A stretch of 64,000 nt of DNA from Myceligenerans crystallogenes (GTDB lineage Bacteria; Actinomycetota; Actinomycetes; Actinomycetales; Cellulomonadaceae), in NCBI RefSeq assembly GCF_039529775.1, contig NZ_BAAANL010000007.1:1-64000 (forward strand), read 5' to 3'. A model generated the notes under the pieces. The model was not told the origin of the DNA, searched no databases, and worked only from the letters and a program-made list of their open reading frames with translations. Each line of letters starts with the position of its first letter. Positions within the stretch are counted from its first letter, which is position 1. Below are positions 24,722-33,726 of the stretch, piece by piece. The position numbers were made by a program, and so were the translations under genes.

Positions 24722-27199
24722 TCAGGACGCGAGCCGGCCGTCGTCCGCCGTGCGTTCCCCGGCCACCGGCCCGTCCGGCTCCGCCACCGCCACCTCGGCG
24801 CCCGCGGCCACCTCGGCCTCGAGCTGTGCCACCAGCGCCTCGGAGCGCTCCGCCGGCTCCCGGTGACGCGGCGGCTTCTCGCGCGCGAGGCGCGCCCGGA
24901 TCCGCGCGGCGTGCCGCGCCGCCTCCAGCGCGGCGGCGGGATCGCCCGCGCCGGACCTCGCCACGGCGAGGTTCGTCAGCGCCAGCGCGAGCTCGGACTC
25001 GTACTTCTCGGGCTTCGCCCGCGCGAGCCCGTCGAGTGCCGTCACCGCCTCGGCCGCGGCCTCGACGGCGTCGCCGAACCGGCCGACGTCGGCATACGTC
25101 CCCGCCAGGTTCGTCAGCGACGCCGCCAGCACCGGCAGGTGCTGGGCCCGGCTGCGGGCCACCAGCAGCCGGCTCGCGGCGACCGCCTCGGTCGCCGGGT
25201 CGACGGCGTCCGGGGTCCGCGCGTTCTCCGCGAGCCGGGAGGCGAGGTTCGACAGCGACTTGACCAGGCCCGGCAGGTGCCGTTCGGGGTAGCGCGCCGC
25301 CAGGTCGCGCAGGATCACGGCGGCCTCGTCCTCGGCCGCGAGCGCCTCGGCGGCGTTCCCCAGCACGGAGTGCGTGACCCCGAGGTTGGAGAGGGAGGCG
25401 GCGAGGTCCGGCAGGTAGCGGTCCGGGTTCGACGCCGCGAGCCGGCGCCGGATGGTCACCGCCTCCAGCTCCCGTTCGAGCCCGAGACGACGCCGCCCGA
25501 GCTGCGCGTTGAGGATGCCGAGGTTGGAGAGCGTCTGGGCGACGAACGGCAGGTAGCCCTCGTGCTGCTCGGCGAGGCGCTGCCGCAGGTCCAGCGCCTC
25601 GGCGGTGGCGCGGGCGGCCTCCTCGGGACGGCCGAGCTCGCTGAGCCGCGCCCCGAGGTACGACAGCGCGCTGGCCAGGTCGGGGATGTACCGGAACGGG
25701 TCGCGCCGCACGAGTTCGCGGCAGGTCTCCACCGACGCGAGCGTGCTGCGGTAGGCCTCGTCCGCGTTGCCCGACTCCGCGTGCCGCTTGCCGAGGTTCC
25801 ACAGCCCCTTGGCCAGCATGGGCCGGATCTGCGCGGGCTCGTCGCCGGCCACCGCGCGCGCCAGGACCACGCCCTCCTCCGACGCCGCCAGCGCGTCCTG
25901 CGGCCTGCCCAGCTCGGCGAGGCTGCTGCCCATGTTCATCAGGGACTGCGCCAGCGCCGGCCGGTACCGGCGGGGGTCGGCGGCGGCGAGCTCACGGAGC
26001 GCGGCGACCGCCGAGGACTCGTCCCCGAGGGCCTCGTCGAGCCGGCCCTGGAACCACAGGAGCGCGCCGCGCAGCGCGAGGGTGGCGGCGACCGCGGGCC
26101 CGAGGGCGGCGCGCGCGCCGGCGTCGTCGCGCGTGGCCGTGTCGAGCAGCCGCAGGGCGCGGTTCGACGCCGCCAGCGCCTCCGCGTACCGGCCGTCGTA
26201 CTTGTGCGCGTCGGCCATCACCGCGTAGACGGCCGCCTGCCGGAGCGGGTCGTCGAGGAGGGCGACGGCGCGCTCGCACATCCGCACGCGTGCGGACATG
26301 AACGTGCCGGTCAGGTACTGCGGGTGGCAGGCGAACGTCTCGAGCACGGCGGCGTCGTCGGGCAGCTGCCGGGTCACGCGCAGGTAGGCGTCGGCGACGG
26401 CGTCGGCGGTCTCGTGCTGCGGGCCGGTGGACGCGATGCGCGCCAGGACCCGGGCGGCGTGGATCGCCTGCCCGGGCAGGAGGCCGGTCGTGACACGCTC
26501 GGCGAAGCGGGGGTCGTCCGCCAGGACGCGGGCCACGAGGTTCTCGTCCGTCTCGGCGGCGGGCAGGGCGGCCGGGCCGGCTCCGCCGGGGCCCAGGAGC
26601 ATGGCCGCGGCCAGGTCGTTGGTGTGCTCGCTCGCGTACGGGGCGAGGGCGTCGCTCGTGGCGAGGGTGGCGGTGGGCGGCGCGGGGCTGCCCGGGAGCT
26701 CGCGGGACGGCAGCTCGCGGACGGGCGTCGCGCCGAGCAGCACGCCCAGCCCGGGCGTGCCGTGCTCGAGACGGTCGCGCCAGAGCGCGGTGCTCCGGGC
26801 GGTGAGCAGCACCCGCGTGCGTCCCTCGCCCGCGGCGGAGAGCGACAGCAGGAGGGCCCGCAGCCCGGGGAAGAGGTCGGCGTCGTCGACCACGGCCAGA
26901 CGGTGCCGCGCCTGGCTGCCGTGCCAGGCGCGGAGCCCGGCGTCGTCCTCGATGTGGTGCACGGTCCAGCCGCGGCCGCCGAGCCTCCGGGCCAGGTCCT
27001 CGGCGAGGAGCGACTTCCCCGCCCCGGGCGGCCCGGTGACGAGGCGGACCGCGACCGGCGTCCGCAGGTCCGCCCAGCGGACCAGACCCTTCAGCTCGGC
27101 GCGCCGGGACGCCGTCCGCGCGGGCTCGTCCGCTCGCACCGGCCGCGCCGCACCCGGGCGTGCCGGCGCGACGTCCCGCAGGAGATGGCGAAGGTCCAC
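24722..27199 (-). CDS. P-loop ATPase with C-terminal tetratricopeptide repeats (STAND-like)
   Basis: An 825-residue protein. Near the N-terminus RRAELKGLVRWAD resembles the R/GRE-type start of STAND NTPases; Walker A is GPPGAGKS (56-63) and Walker B HRLAVVDDAD (about 99-108). From about 300 onward there are many TPR-like repeats of the form LAxSLxNLGxxxxELGRxxEALAAxEEAVxIxR. I start at GTG 27199 (VDLRHLLRDVAP); a TTG at 27250 would add a 17-residue hydrophobic leader. Such proteins act as signal-sensing switches, some in defence. No effector domain is visible and no partner gene is adjacent. Function unknown. Confidence 0.7.
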   Translation of the reverse strand: MDLRHLLRDVAPARPGAARPVRADEPARTASRRAELKGLVRWADLRTPVAVRLVTGPPGAGKSLLAEDLARRLGGRGWTVHHIEDDAGLRAWHGSQARHRLAVVDDADLFPGLRALLLSLSAAGEGRTRVLLTARSTALWRDRLEHGTPGLGVLLGATPVRELPSRELPGSPAPPTATLATSDALAPYASEHTNDLAAAMLLGPGGAGPAALPAAETDENLVARVLADDPRFAERVTTGLLPGQAIHAARVLARIASTGPQHETADAVADAYLRVTRQLPDDAAVLETFACHPQYLTGTFMSARVRMCERAVALLDDPLRQAAVYAVMADAHKYDGRYAEALAASNRALRLLDTATRDDAGARAALGPAVAATLALRGALLWFQGRLDEALGDESSAVAALRELAAADPRRYRPALAQSLMNMGSSLAELGRPQDALAASEEGVVLARAVAGDEPAQIRPMLAKGLWNLGKRHAESGNADEAYRSTLASVETCRELVRRDPFRYIPDLASALSYLGARLSELGRPEEAARATAEALDLRQRLAEQHEGYLPFVAQTLSNLGILNAQLGRRRLGLERELEAVTIRRRLAASNPDRYLPDLAASLSNLGVTHSVLGNAAEALAAEDEAAVILRDLAARYPERHLPGLVKSLSNLASRLAENARTPDAVDPATEAVAASRLLVARSRAQHLPVLAASLTNLAGTYADVGRFGDAVEAAAEAVTALDGLARAKPEKYESELALALTNLAVARSGAGDPAAALEAARHAARIRARLAREKPPRHREPAERSEALVAQLEAEVAAGAEVAVAEPDGPVAGERTADDGRLAS

Positions 27200-27333
27200 G
27201 AGGTCAGTGAACCGGACAATCGAGAATGCTGCCAGAAATAGGGCGAGCAACCTGTGGACGACCGCCGGGCCACCGCGCGCCGAACGCGGGGCGAACGCCG
27301 GGCGAACGGGCCCGGCAATGGGGAGACCTCCCC

Positions 27334-27362
27334 TTGACCACTGGTTGGCAGATCGCGAGGGT
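27334..27362 (+). promoter_or_regulatory. Candidate promoter of the secreted I36-like protein gene
   Basis: TTGACC (27334-27339), 17-bp spacer, GAGGGT (27357-27362). This predicts a leader of about 55 nt before the ATG at 27423. The -10 is weak. Confidence 0.35.
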
Positions 27363-27422
27363 GAGCGGCAGCAGGGCCCAGAGCCTGCTCCGTGTCAGCC
27401 CGCACGAGCGATGGGAGTGGTC

Positions 27423-29108
27423 ATGGTACGTACGAGGATCCGGGCGTGGAAGGCCTTCGCGGCCGGCGCCGCCCTGATCGGGAGCCTGGTCCTGGCGACG
27501 GCGCTCGGTGCGCCGGCGCAGGCGGCGGCCCGCGACGGCGTCTGCGAGACCGGCGAGTTCTGCTACTACTTCAACAGCGACCACGCGGGGTCGGTCTCCG
27601 ACCACCCCGCGACCGACCTCGGTGACTACGGCACCGACCCCGCCACCTGCTACGTGTTCCGCACCGCGGGCCGCGCCGGCTACGGCGAGTGCATCAAGAA
27701 CAACGCCGCCTCGGTCTGGAACCGGACCGGCAAACCGGTCCGGGTGCACTACAACTCGTCCTTCGGCGGGACGTACCAGGAGATCGCCGCGGGCGGTCAG
27801 GTGAACCTGAACGCCACGCTGAAGAACAACAACGCCTCGCACCGGTTCGGCCCGTTCGTGGCGGCGCCGTCGTCCCGCGCGAGCTACTACGTCTCCATCC
27901 AGGACACGGCCTGGGCGTACGACACCGGCTGCTCGATGGGCCGGGCCGACGCCGGCCAGGCGGGCACGCAGACCCACGTCGTCGTCCTCGCGTTCGGCAA
28001 GACGACGCTCGGGGCCGACGGCGTGCACCGGCTCTCCTACTTCGGCGGCACCGACCGCGGGCTCGGCAGCGCCGGGGCGATGGCCGTCGCGATGGGCAAG
28101 GGCTACGACGCCTGCACGGGCGCGGACACGGCCTCCCGGCTGCGCGTCGGGCTCGGGACCAGCAACTACCCCGGCAGCGCCGTGACGAGCGCCGCGGGCG
28201 CCGACCTCGCCCGGGCGGCCCGGGACGCCGCGGCGGACCTGGCGAGCTACCCGCAGGCCACGGTCTGGGGCGCGAACGACTTCGAGGCGTGGGGCGCGGG
28301 CTCGGGCCTGAACCAGCAGTCGCGGAACTGGCTCGACGGCTACAACGCCGTCAGCGGCAGGCCGCCGCTGGTGAACTTCGGCAGCGCGGACGGCTGCCCG
28401 TCGTCGTCCGTCCCGGCCGCGGGCAGCTGCAACGACGGGCTGAGCGCCGACACGATCTGGTACGTCTCCACCCGCGGCGCGGCGCGCCCGCTCCCGGAGA
28501 TCTACACCACCTCGGGCACGCAGGCCGGGCAGTGGAAGAACCTGTCGCTCTACGCGTACGGCAAGGGGGCGGCGATGACGTTCCCGGGCGTGATGGCCCA
28601 GCACGGCGCGTGCGTGCAGCGCGGCGGCTGCAGCGGCACCGACAACACGCCCGCGACGGCGTGGCTGCAGCTGAACCAGCAGCTCGACGCCGACTCCCGG
28701 ACCGCCGGCGACCCCGGCGCCCCGACCGACATCTTCTGGCAGGAGAGCCTGGCCGCGTTCTCGGCGGACGCCGTCGGCCCGCGGTCCGCCACGGAGCTCC
28801 GGGCCGCCTGGCCCGCGGGGATCTTCCAGGACGCGGAGGCGCCGGCCCGCGGGGCGGAGTTCCGCGGCGTCAACCGGTGGGTCGGTCACTCAGGCGGCCG
28901 CGCCCTGACGGTGTGGGCCGGCCGTTCCGGCCAGGACGCGAGCCTCGGCCGGGTCCTGGTCGCCGATGCCGGCCGGGCGGACGCCGTCGTGGACCTTCCC
29001 GGTGCGGGCGCGCTCCGCGTCGTGGCGGCCCGGGGAACCGTGCTCGAGCTGATCGACGAGCACGGCGCCCGCCACCGGTTCGACGCCGTCGCGCGCACCT
29101 TCTCCTGA
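27423..29108 (+). CDS. Secreted protein: I36-like N-terminal domain plus uncharacterised C-terminal domain
   Basis: A 561-residue exported protein. Signal peptide about 1-35, ending PAQAAA. Residues 37-145 (DGVCETGEFCYYFNSDHAGSV...) resemble the peptidase-inhibitor I36/crystallin-like fold, with four or five cysteines. Residues about 150-450 are shared with the secreted protein at 32563 and contain VSIQDTAWAYDTGC, RLSYFGGTD, WGANDFEAWG, WLDGYNAVSGRPPLVNFGS and GAPTDIFWQE. I do not know this domain; the regularly placed acidic and aromatic motifs suggest a TIM-barrel hydrolase, which is an inference. A C-terminal beta-rich part of about 100 residues is extra. GGGAG precedes the ATG by 5 nt. 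Confidence 0.75.
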   Translation: MVRTRIRAWKAFAAGAALIGSLVLATALGAPAQAAARDGVCETGEFCYYFNSDHAGSVSDHPATDLGDYGTDPATCYVFRTAGRAGYGECIKNNAASVWNRTGKPVRVHYNSSFGGTYQEIAAGGQVNLNATLKNNNASHRFGPFVAAPSSRASYYVSIQDTAWAYDTGCSMGRADAGQAGTQTHVVVLAFGKTTLGADGVHRLSYFGGTDRGLGSAGAMAVAMGKGYDACTGADTASRLRVGLGTSNYPGSAVTSAAGADLARAARDAAADLASYPQATVWGANDFEAWGAGSGLNQQSRNWLDGYNAVSGRPPLVNFGSADGCPSSSVPAAGSCNDGLSADTIWYVSTRGAARPLPEIYTTSGTQAGQWKNLSLYAYGKGAAMTFPGVMAQHGACVQRGGCSGTDNTPATAWLQLNQQLDADSRTAGDPGAPTDIFWQESLAAFSADAVGPRSATELRAAWPAGIFQDAEAPARGAEFRGVNRWVGHSGGRALTVWAGRSGQDASLGRVLVADAGRADAVVDLPGAGALRVVAARGTVLELIDEHGARHRFDAVARTFS

Positions 29109-29125
29109 CACCCCGCCCCGCGATC

Positions 29126-29181
29126 GTGCCCGCGCTCCGCGACGCCTCTGGACCGGGAGGCGTCGCGGATCGCGGGCACGT
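29126..29181. terminator. Two-part palindrome between convergent genes
   Basis: CGCGACGCCTC (29139-29149) pairs perfectly with 29158-29168, and outside it CGTGCCCGCG (29126-29135) with 29172-29181, separated by a 3-nt internal bulge. It lies 18 bp past the secreted-protein stop and 17 bp from the DoxX stop. Probable bidirectional terminator. Confidence 0.65.
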
Positions 29182-29197
29182 TCACGGCTGCTCCCGG

Positions 29198-29608
29198 TCA
29201 GGCCCCCGACGTCGCCGGGGCCGGGGCCGCCGCGTCGCGCGGCAGCACCTTCGCCGGCCCGAACCGGCCCCAGGCCACGAAGGCCGAGAGCACGGCGAGC
29301 ACGGCGATGACCGGCAGGCCGGCGCCGCCCAGGGTCAGGATGTCGCTGATCGCCGCGCCGATCATGGTCACGACGAGCCCCGTGGCCGCGATCGGCGTGA
29401 GGACGGGCAGGATCCGGGTCGCCGCGGGCAGGATCAGCCCCAGCGCACCGAGGACCTCGGCCCAGCCCGCCACGATCATGAGCGCCACCGGGTAGCCCTC
29501 CGGCGCGGCCGCGGCGAGCGCGTCCGGCGAGGCGAAGGCCTTCATCCCGCCGGCGCCCAGGAACGCCAGGGCCAGCAGGCCGGAGACGATCCACACTGCA
29601 ATCTTCAT
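29198..29608 (-). CDS. DoxX-like membrane protein
   Basis: A 136-residue, four-helix membrane protein. MKIAVWIVSGLLALAFLGAGGMKAF and GWAEVLGALGLILP are the standard DoxX family stretches. GAGGAC lies about 5 nt before ATG 29608, and the upstream open frame is not conserved. DoxX proteins are small membrane proteins, in some cases linked to thiol-redox complexes; its role here is not shown by context. Confidence 0.85.
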   Translation of the reverse strand: MKIAVWIVSGLLALAFLGAGGMKAFASPDALAAAAPEGYPVALMIVAGWAEVLGALGLILPAATRILPVLTPIAATGLVVTMIGAAISDILTLGGAGLPVIAVLAVLSAFVAWGRFGPAKVLPRDAAAPAPATSGA

Positions 29609-29861
29609 CGCTGTCCTCTTTCTGGTTCGAGATGGCGTCGTGGTCAAGTCGCGGCGCTCCCGGGGCAGTCCCGCAGATCCGGAATTTCCGCTCAGAGCGA
29701 TATGCGCCGCGCTCCCCAGGTCTGACGACGGCGGCCTCCCGAACTCATCGCCGCGCGGCCTCGCGGACCGGGAACCGGCCTCCGCCATCAGCGAACCGCG
29801 TCATGCCACGCCAGGGGCAAATCCCCGCCCTGTTCCGGGCACGACACCATAGGGTGGGAGG

Positions 29862-30767
29862 ATGACCGACGCACAGTCCGTGCCGACCGAGCAGGCATCC
29901 CCCACCCCGCCCACGGCCCGCAAGACCGTGCTGCTTGCCGCCTTCGAGGGCTGGAACGACGCGGGTGGCGCGGCCACCGGCGCGCTCACGCATCTCGCGG
30001 AGGTCTGGGGAGCCGAGAAGGTCTCGGAGCTGGATCCCGACGAGTACCACGACTTCCAGGTGAACCGCCCGACGGTCGGTTTCGACGACGACGGCAAGCA
30101 GTTCATCACCTGGCCGACGACGACGGTCCGGGTCGCCCGCCTGCCCCACCGCACCGTCGTCCTGGTGCACGGCATCGAGCCGTCGATGCGCTGGCGCAAG
30201 TACTGCCGCGAGGTCCTCGACATCGCCGGCGAGCTGGGCGTGGAGTCGTTCGTGACGCTGGGCGCGCTGCTGGCCGACGTCCCGCACACGCGGCCCATCC
30301 CGATGACCGCGACGTCGGACAGCGTGGGCGTGCAGGCGGTGCTCGACATCGAGCCCAACACCTACACGGGGCCCACCGGCATCGTCGGCGTCATGCAGCA
30401 CGAGGCCGCCGAACGCGGGCTGCAGTCCATCTCGCTGTGGGCGGCCGTGCCGCACTACGTCGCGAACCCGCCGTCGCCGAAGGCGACGCTCGCGATCCTC
30501 ACGCGGATCGAGGAACTGCTCGGCGAGTCGATCGAGATGCGCGAGCTGCCCGACGACGCCGCGGCCTGGCAGGCGGGCGTCGACGAGCTGGCGAGCGAGG
30601 ACACGGAGATCTCCGAGTACGTCGCCCAGCTCGAGGAGGCCAAGGACACCGCCGAGCTCCCGGAGGCGTCCGGCGACGCGATCGCCCGGGAGTTCGAGCG
30701 CTACCTGCGCCGCCGCGACATCGGCGGCAAGGACGGGAAGGAACCGGGCGGTCCGGGGCCGCTGTGA
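29862..30767 (+). CDS. PAC2-family protein
   Basis: A 301-residue cytosolic protein of the PAC2 (proteasome assembly chaperone 2-like) family, similar in arrangement to mycobacterial Rv2125. LLAAFEGWNDAGGAATGAL near the N-terminus and TLGALLADVPHTRP are the family's hallmark stretches. The C-terminus is helical and acidic (DTEISEYVAQLEEAKDTAELPE). It lies opposite mshC, as in related genomes. A role in proteasome assembly has not been shown for bacterial members. TAGGGT lies 6 nt before the ATG, so the mRNA may be leaderless. Confidence 0.9.
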   Translation: MTDAQSVPTEQASPTPPTARKTVLLAAFEGWNDAGGAATGALTHLAEVWGAEKVSELDPDEYHDFQVNRPTVGFDDDGKQFITWPTTTVRVARLPHRTVVLVHGIEPSMRWRKYCREVLDIAGELGVESFVTLGALLADVPHTRPIPMTATSDSVGVQAVLDIEPNTYTGPTGIVGVMQHEAAERGLQSISLWAAVPHYVANPPSPKATLAILTRIEELLGESIEMRELPDDAAAWQAGVDELASEDTEISEYVAQLEEAKDTAELPEASGDAIAREFERYLRRRDIGGKDGKEPGGPGPL

Positions 30768-30799
30768 GCCGGCACGCCGGCTGACCACCCGCCGACCCC

Positions 30800-30829
30800 G
30801 CGGCGGCCGATCCCGCGATCGGCCGCCGC
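30800..30829. terminator. 13-bp perfect hairpin between PAC2 gene and mshC
   Basis: GCGGCGGCCGATC (30800-30812), loop CCGC, and its exact complement (30817-30829), between two convergent stop codons. Probable bidirectional terminator. Confidence 0.7.
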
Positions 30830-30834
30830 CGGCG

Positions 30835-32139
30835 TTACAGGCGGACCCCGAGCAGGGCGTCGACGGTGCGCGCGAGGACGCCCGGGGCGCCCTCGTCGTC
30901 GTACGTCGTCTCGCGGGACGGGTCCAGGGCGGCGTCGGCCCAGGCGTCCACGGCGGCCAGGGCCGCCGGGGCGTCGAGGTCCGCGGCCAGCGCCGCACGG
31001 ACCGTGGCGATCGCGTCCTGCGCCGACGGGCCGCCGTTGCCGGACATCGCCGCACGCCAGCGCTCCAGGCGGTCCGAGCCGGTCTCGAGGTCGGCGTCGG
31101 TCCACTCCCAGGACGTGCGGTAGTGGTGGGCGAGCAGCGCGAGGCGGATCGCCATCGGGTCGGCGCCGTCGGCACGCAGGCGCGAGACGAGCACGAGGTT
31201 ACCGAGCGACTTGCTCATCTTCTCGCCCTGGTAGCCGATGAGCGCCGCGTGCACGTGGGCGGCGGGCGCGGCGCCGCCGAGGGTGCGCAGGTGGGAGGAC
31301 GACATCTCGTGGTGCGGGAAGGTCAGGTCCGCGCCCCCGCCCTGGACGTCGAAGGTGGCGCCCGGGGCCTCGTCCGTGCCGGACGTGCCGGCGGGCGCGG
31401 ACAGGCCCAGACCGTCGCGAGCGATGACCGTGCACTCGATGTGCCAGCCGGGCCGGCCCTTGCCCAGGACGCCGCCGTCCCAGGCGGGTTCGCCGGGGCG
31501 CTCCGCGCGCCACAGCAGCGGGTCGAGCGGGTCGCGCTTGCCGGGCCGCCCCGGGTCGCCGCCGCGCTCGGCGAACAGGGCGCCCATCGTGGCGGCGTCG
31601 TAGCGCGAGACGGCGCCGAACGCGCCGTCGGCGCGCAGGTCGGCGTAGACGTCGTCGCCGGTCACGCCGTCCTCGTCCGGCGCCACGCGGTAGGCGGCGC
31701 CGGACTCCAGCAGGGCCGTCACGGCGGCGGCGACGGCGGGCACGGACTCGACCGCGCCGGTGTACACGTCGGGCGGGACGACGCCGAGCGCCGTCATGTC
31801 CTCCGCGAACAGGGCCGTCTGGTCCCGCGCGAGGTCGCGCCAGTCGACGCCGGTGGCCGCGGCGCGTTCCAGCAGCGGGTCGTCGACGTCGGTCACGTTG
31901 GACACGTACGTGACCCGCTTGCCGGCGTCGCGCCAGGCGCGGACCAGCAGGTCGAAGGTCACGTACGTGTTCGCGTGGCCGATGTGGGTGGCGTCGTAGG
32001 GGGTGATGCCGCAGACGTACAGGCCCGCGGTCGCGCCGGGTGCCGCCTCGACCAGCGCGCCTGTCGAGGTGTCGTGCACCTGGATCTTGTCGGAGCTACC
32101 GGGGATCTCTGGGATCTGAGGGGAAGGCCAGGTAAGCAC
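30835..32139 (-). CDS. mshC: Cysteine--1-D-myo-inosityl 2-amino-2-deoxy-alpha-D-glucopyranoside ligase MshC
   Basis: MshC joins cysteine to GlcN-inositol with ATP in mycothiol biosynthesis, the actinobacterial counterpart of glutathione. The 434-residue protein is a class I cysteinyl-tRNA-synthetase-like enzyme: LYVCGITPYDATHIGHANTY has the zinc Cys and HIGH, GRPGWHIECTV the second zinc cysteine, FPHHEMSSSH the histidines, and GEKMSKSLGN is KMSKS. The opening LTWPSPQIPEIPG is MshC-specific, unlike CysS. The GTG 32139 is 6 nt after TAGGCT, so it may be transcribed leaderless from within the 20-bp gap after the upstream gene. Confidence 0.96.
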   Translation of the reverse strand: MLTWPSPQIPEIPGSSDKIQVHDTSTGALVEAAPGATAGLYVCGITPYDATHIGHANTYVTFDLLVRAWRDAGKRVTYVSNVTDVDDPLLERAAATGVDWRDLARDQTALFAEDMTALGVVPPDVYTGAVESVPAVAAAVTALLESGAAYRVAPDEDGVTGDDVYADLRADGAFGAVSRYDAATMGALFAERGGDPGRPGKRDPLDPLLWRAERPGEPAWDGGVLGKGRPGWHIECTVIARDGLGLSAPAGTSGTDEAPGATFDVQGGGADLTFPHHEMSSSHLRTLGGAAPAAHVHAALIGYQGEKMSKSLGNLVLVSRLRADGADPMAIRLALLAHHYRTSWEWTDADLETGSDRLERWRAAMSGNGGPSAQDAIATVRAALAADLDAPAALAAVDAWADAALDPSRETTYDDEGAPGVLARTVDALLGVRL

Positions 32140-32158
32140 CAGGACAGCCTAAAGGCTG

Positions 32159-32374
32159 TCAGAGGGTGGGATGGACGCGGATGATCTTGCGGCGGAGCCA
32201 CACCTTGCGTTCCCCGCCGCGGTACTTGCGCGTGCGGGCGAGCTCCCAGCGGCCGTACTCGGCCTCGTCGGTCAGCAGCTTGCGAGCGTCAGGCACGCTC
32301 GTGGTTCTGTCGATGGTCACGACCCGGTATTCGTACTGGCCGTGCTTGCGCCACGTGGAGCCCTCACCCGCCAT
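32159..32374 (-). CDS. DUF5703-family small protein
   Basis: A 71-residue basic, soluble protein. YEYRVVTIDRTTSVPDARKLLTDEAEYGRWELARTR-x-YRGG-x-RKVWLRRKI matches the DUF5703 family, which sits next to mshC in many actinobacteria. Function unknown. AGGGA lies 11 nt before the ATG. The 188-bp gap upstream of it, to the divergent secreted-protein gene, has no gene that I can support. Confidence 0.85.
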   Translation of the reverse strand: MAGEGSTWRKHGQYEYRVVTIDRTTSVPDARKLLTDEAEYGRWELARTRKYRGGERKVWLRRKIIRVHPTL

Positions 32375-32562
32375 GCGTCACCGTCCCTGATCGGGGCTGA
32401 ATTCGTCCATCTATTGTGAACTTTTCGCCGCGCCTTTCAAGGGGTGTCTCGCAGTACGGGCCGCGCCCGGGTGCGCACCGGCACGGGACGGCCCGACAAT
32501 GGAAGCCAGGCCTGCGCGCCCCTCGGGGCCGCGCACGCTCGGCACCACCCAGGGGGCGCGCG

Positions 32563-33699
32563 ATGCAACATCTACCGGGCCGGCTCAGCTCCGCCCTTCT
32601 GGCGGTCCTGATCCTCATGGGCAGCAGCGTCCCGGTGGCCGCGGCCCTTCCCGTGGCCGAGCGGTCCTCGGCCCCGGAGCGGGACGCGTGCTTCCTCGAC
32701 CTGAGCGGCACGGGCACGGAGGGCGGGGTCTGCCCGTCCGGCGAGGTGCCGGACGACGCCGCCGGCCGGCACCTCGGCCCGCACGAGCAGGTGCCGCCCA
32801 CGAAACCGAGCTTCTACATCACGGTCCACGACACCGAGTGGGCCTGGCGGGCCGGCTGCGACATGGGCCGCCAGGACGAGAGCCTGCCCGGGACGCAGCA
32901 GTCCGTGATGGTGCTGGCGTTCGGCCAGACGGAGCCCTCCCCGTCGGGCGTCTACCGGCTGTCCTACTTCCACGGCCCGGACCAGGAGTTCGACGTCGCG
33001 GCCGAGATGGCGATCGCGATGGGCCACGGGTACGGCGTCTGCACGGGCTCCGACGAGACGTCGCGCCTGTGGATCGGCATGGGGACCAACAACTTCCCGG
33101 ACAGCGCCGTCAACCGCCGCGCCGGGAAGACCCTCGCCATCGCCGCCCGCGACGCCGCCCGCGAGCTGGGCAGCGGCTACCAGTCCACGATCTGGGGCGC
33201 CAACGACTTCGAGGCCTGGGGCGAGACCGACCCGTCCCTGAACGACCGTTCGCGCGCCTGGCTCGACGGCTACAACGACGTGCCCGGCAGGCCGCCGCTG
33301 GTGAACTTCGGCAGCACGGACGCGTGCCCCTGGGACGACGTCCCCGAGGCATCGAGCTGCAGCCCGGGTCACACCGCGGAGACCATCGTGTACGTGTCCA
33401 CGCAGGGCGCCGCCCGCGCGCTCCCGGAGATCTACACGCCCGAGGGCACGCAGGCGGCCCAGTGGGCGCTGCTGGCGCGTTACGCCTGGCGCGAGGGCAC
33501 GCCGATGCGGTTCGCGGCCGTGATGTCGCAGCACGGAGCCTGCGGGCAGCGGGGCGGCTGCGAGGGCATCGACAACCCGCCCGAGACCTCGTGGCTGCAG
33601 CTCAACCAGCACCTCGACCGGAACTGGCGCACGACGGCCACGCCGGGCGCCCCCACCGACATCTTCTGGCAGGAGAACCTGCTGGAGGACGAGGGCTGA
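32563..33699 (+). CDS. Secreted paralogue of the 27423 protein, without the I36-like domain
   Basis: A 378-residue exported protein. A signal peptide with AVLILMGSSVPVAAA ends near 28. A 60-residue linker with two cysteines follows. From about 85 it matches residues 150-450 of the protein at 27423: ITVHDTEWAWRAGC, RLSYFHGPD, WGANDFEAWG, WLDGYNDVPGRPPLVNFGS, YVSTQGAARALPEIYT and GAPTDIFWQE at the C-terminus. The two copies lie 3.5 kb apart in the same orientation with unrelated genes between. AGGGGG lies 6 nt before the ATG. Function unknown. Confidence 0.75.
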   Translation: MQHLPGRLSSALLAVLILMGSSVPVAAALPVAERSSAPERDACFLDLSGTGTEGGVCPSGEVPDDAAGRHLGPHEQVPPTKPSFYITVHDTEWAWRAGCDMGRQDESLPGTQQSVMVLAFGQTEPSPSGVYRLSYFHGPDQEFDVAAEMAIAMGHGYGVCTGSDETSRLWIGMGTNNFPDSAVNRRAGKTLAIAARDAARELGSGYQSTIWGANDFEAWGETDPSLNDRSRAWLDGYNDVPGRPPLVNFGSTDACPWDDVPEASSCSPGHTAETIVYVSTQGAARALPEIYTPEGTQAAQWALLARYAWREGTPMRFAAVMSQHGACGQRGGCEGIDNPPETSWLQLNQHLDRNWRTTATPGAPTDIFWQENLLEDEG

Positions 33700-33726
33700 G
33701 GGCAGGCGACGTCGTCGGGCGACGGA

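Noticed and set aside
22944..29108. A defence island around the TPR-ATPase
   Set aside because: No nuclease, toxin, methyltransferase, helicase or other effector is adjacent, and the flanking TetR, DoxX and secreted genes do not form a recognised defence set.
29609..29788. N-terminal extension of DoxX
   Set aside because: Composition is atypical and the ATG at 29608 has its own ribosome site and begins the first membrane helix.
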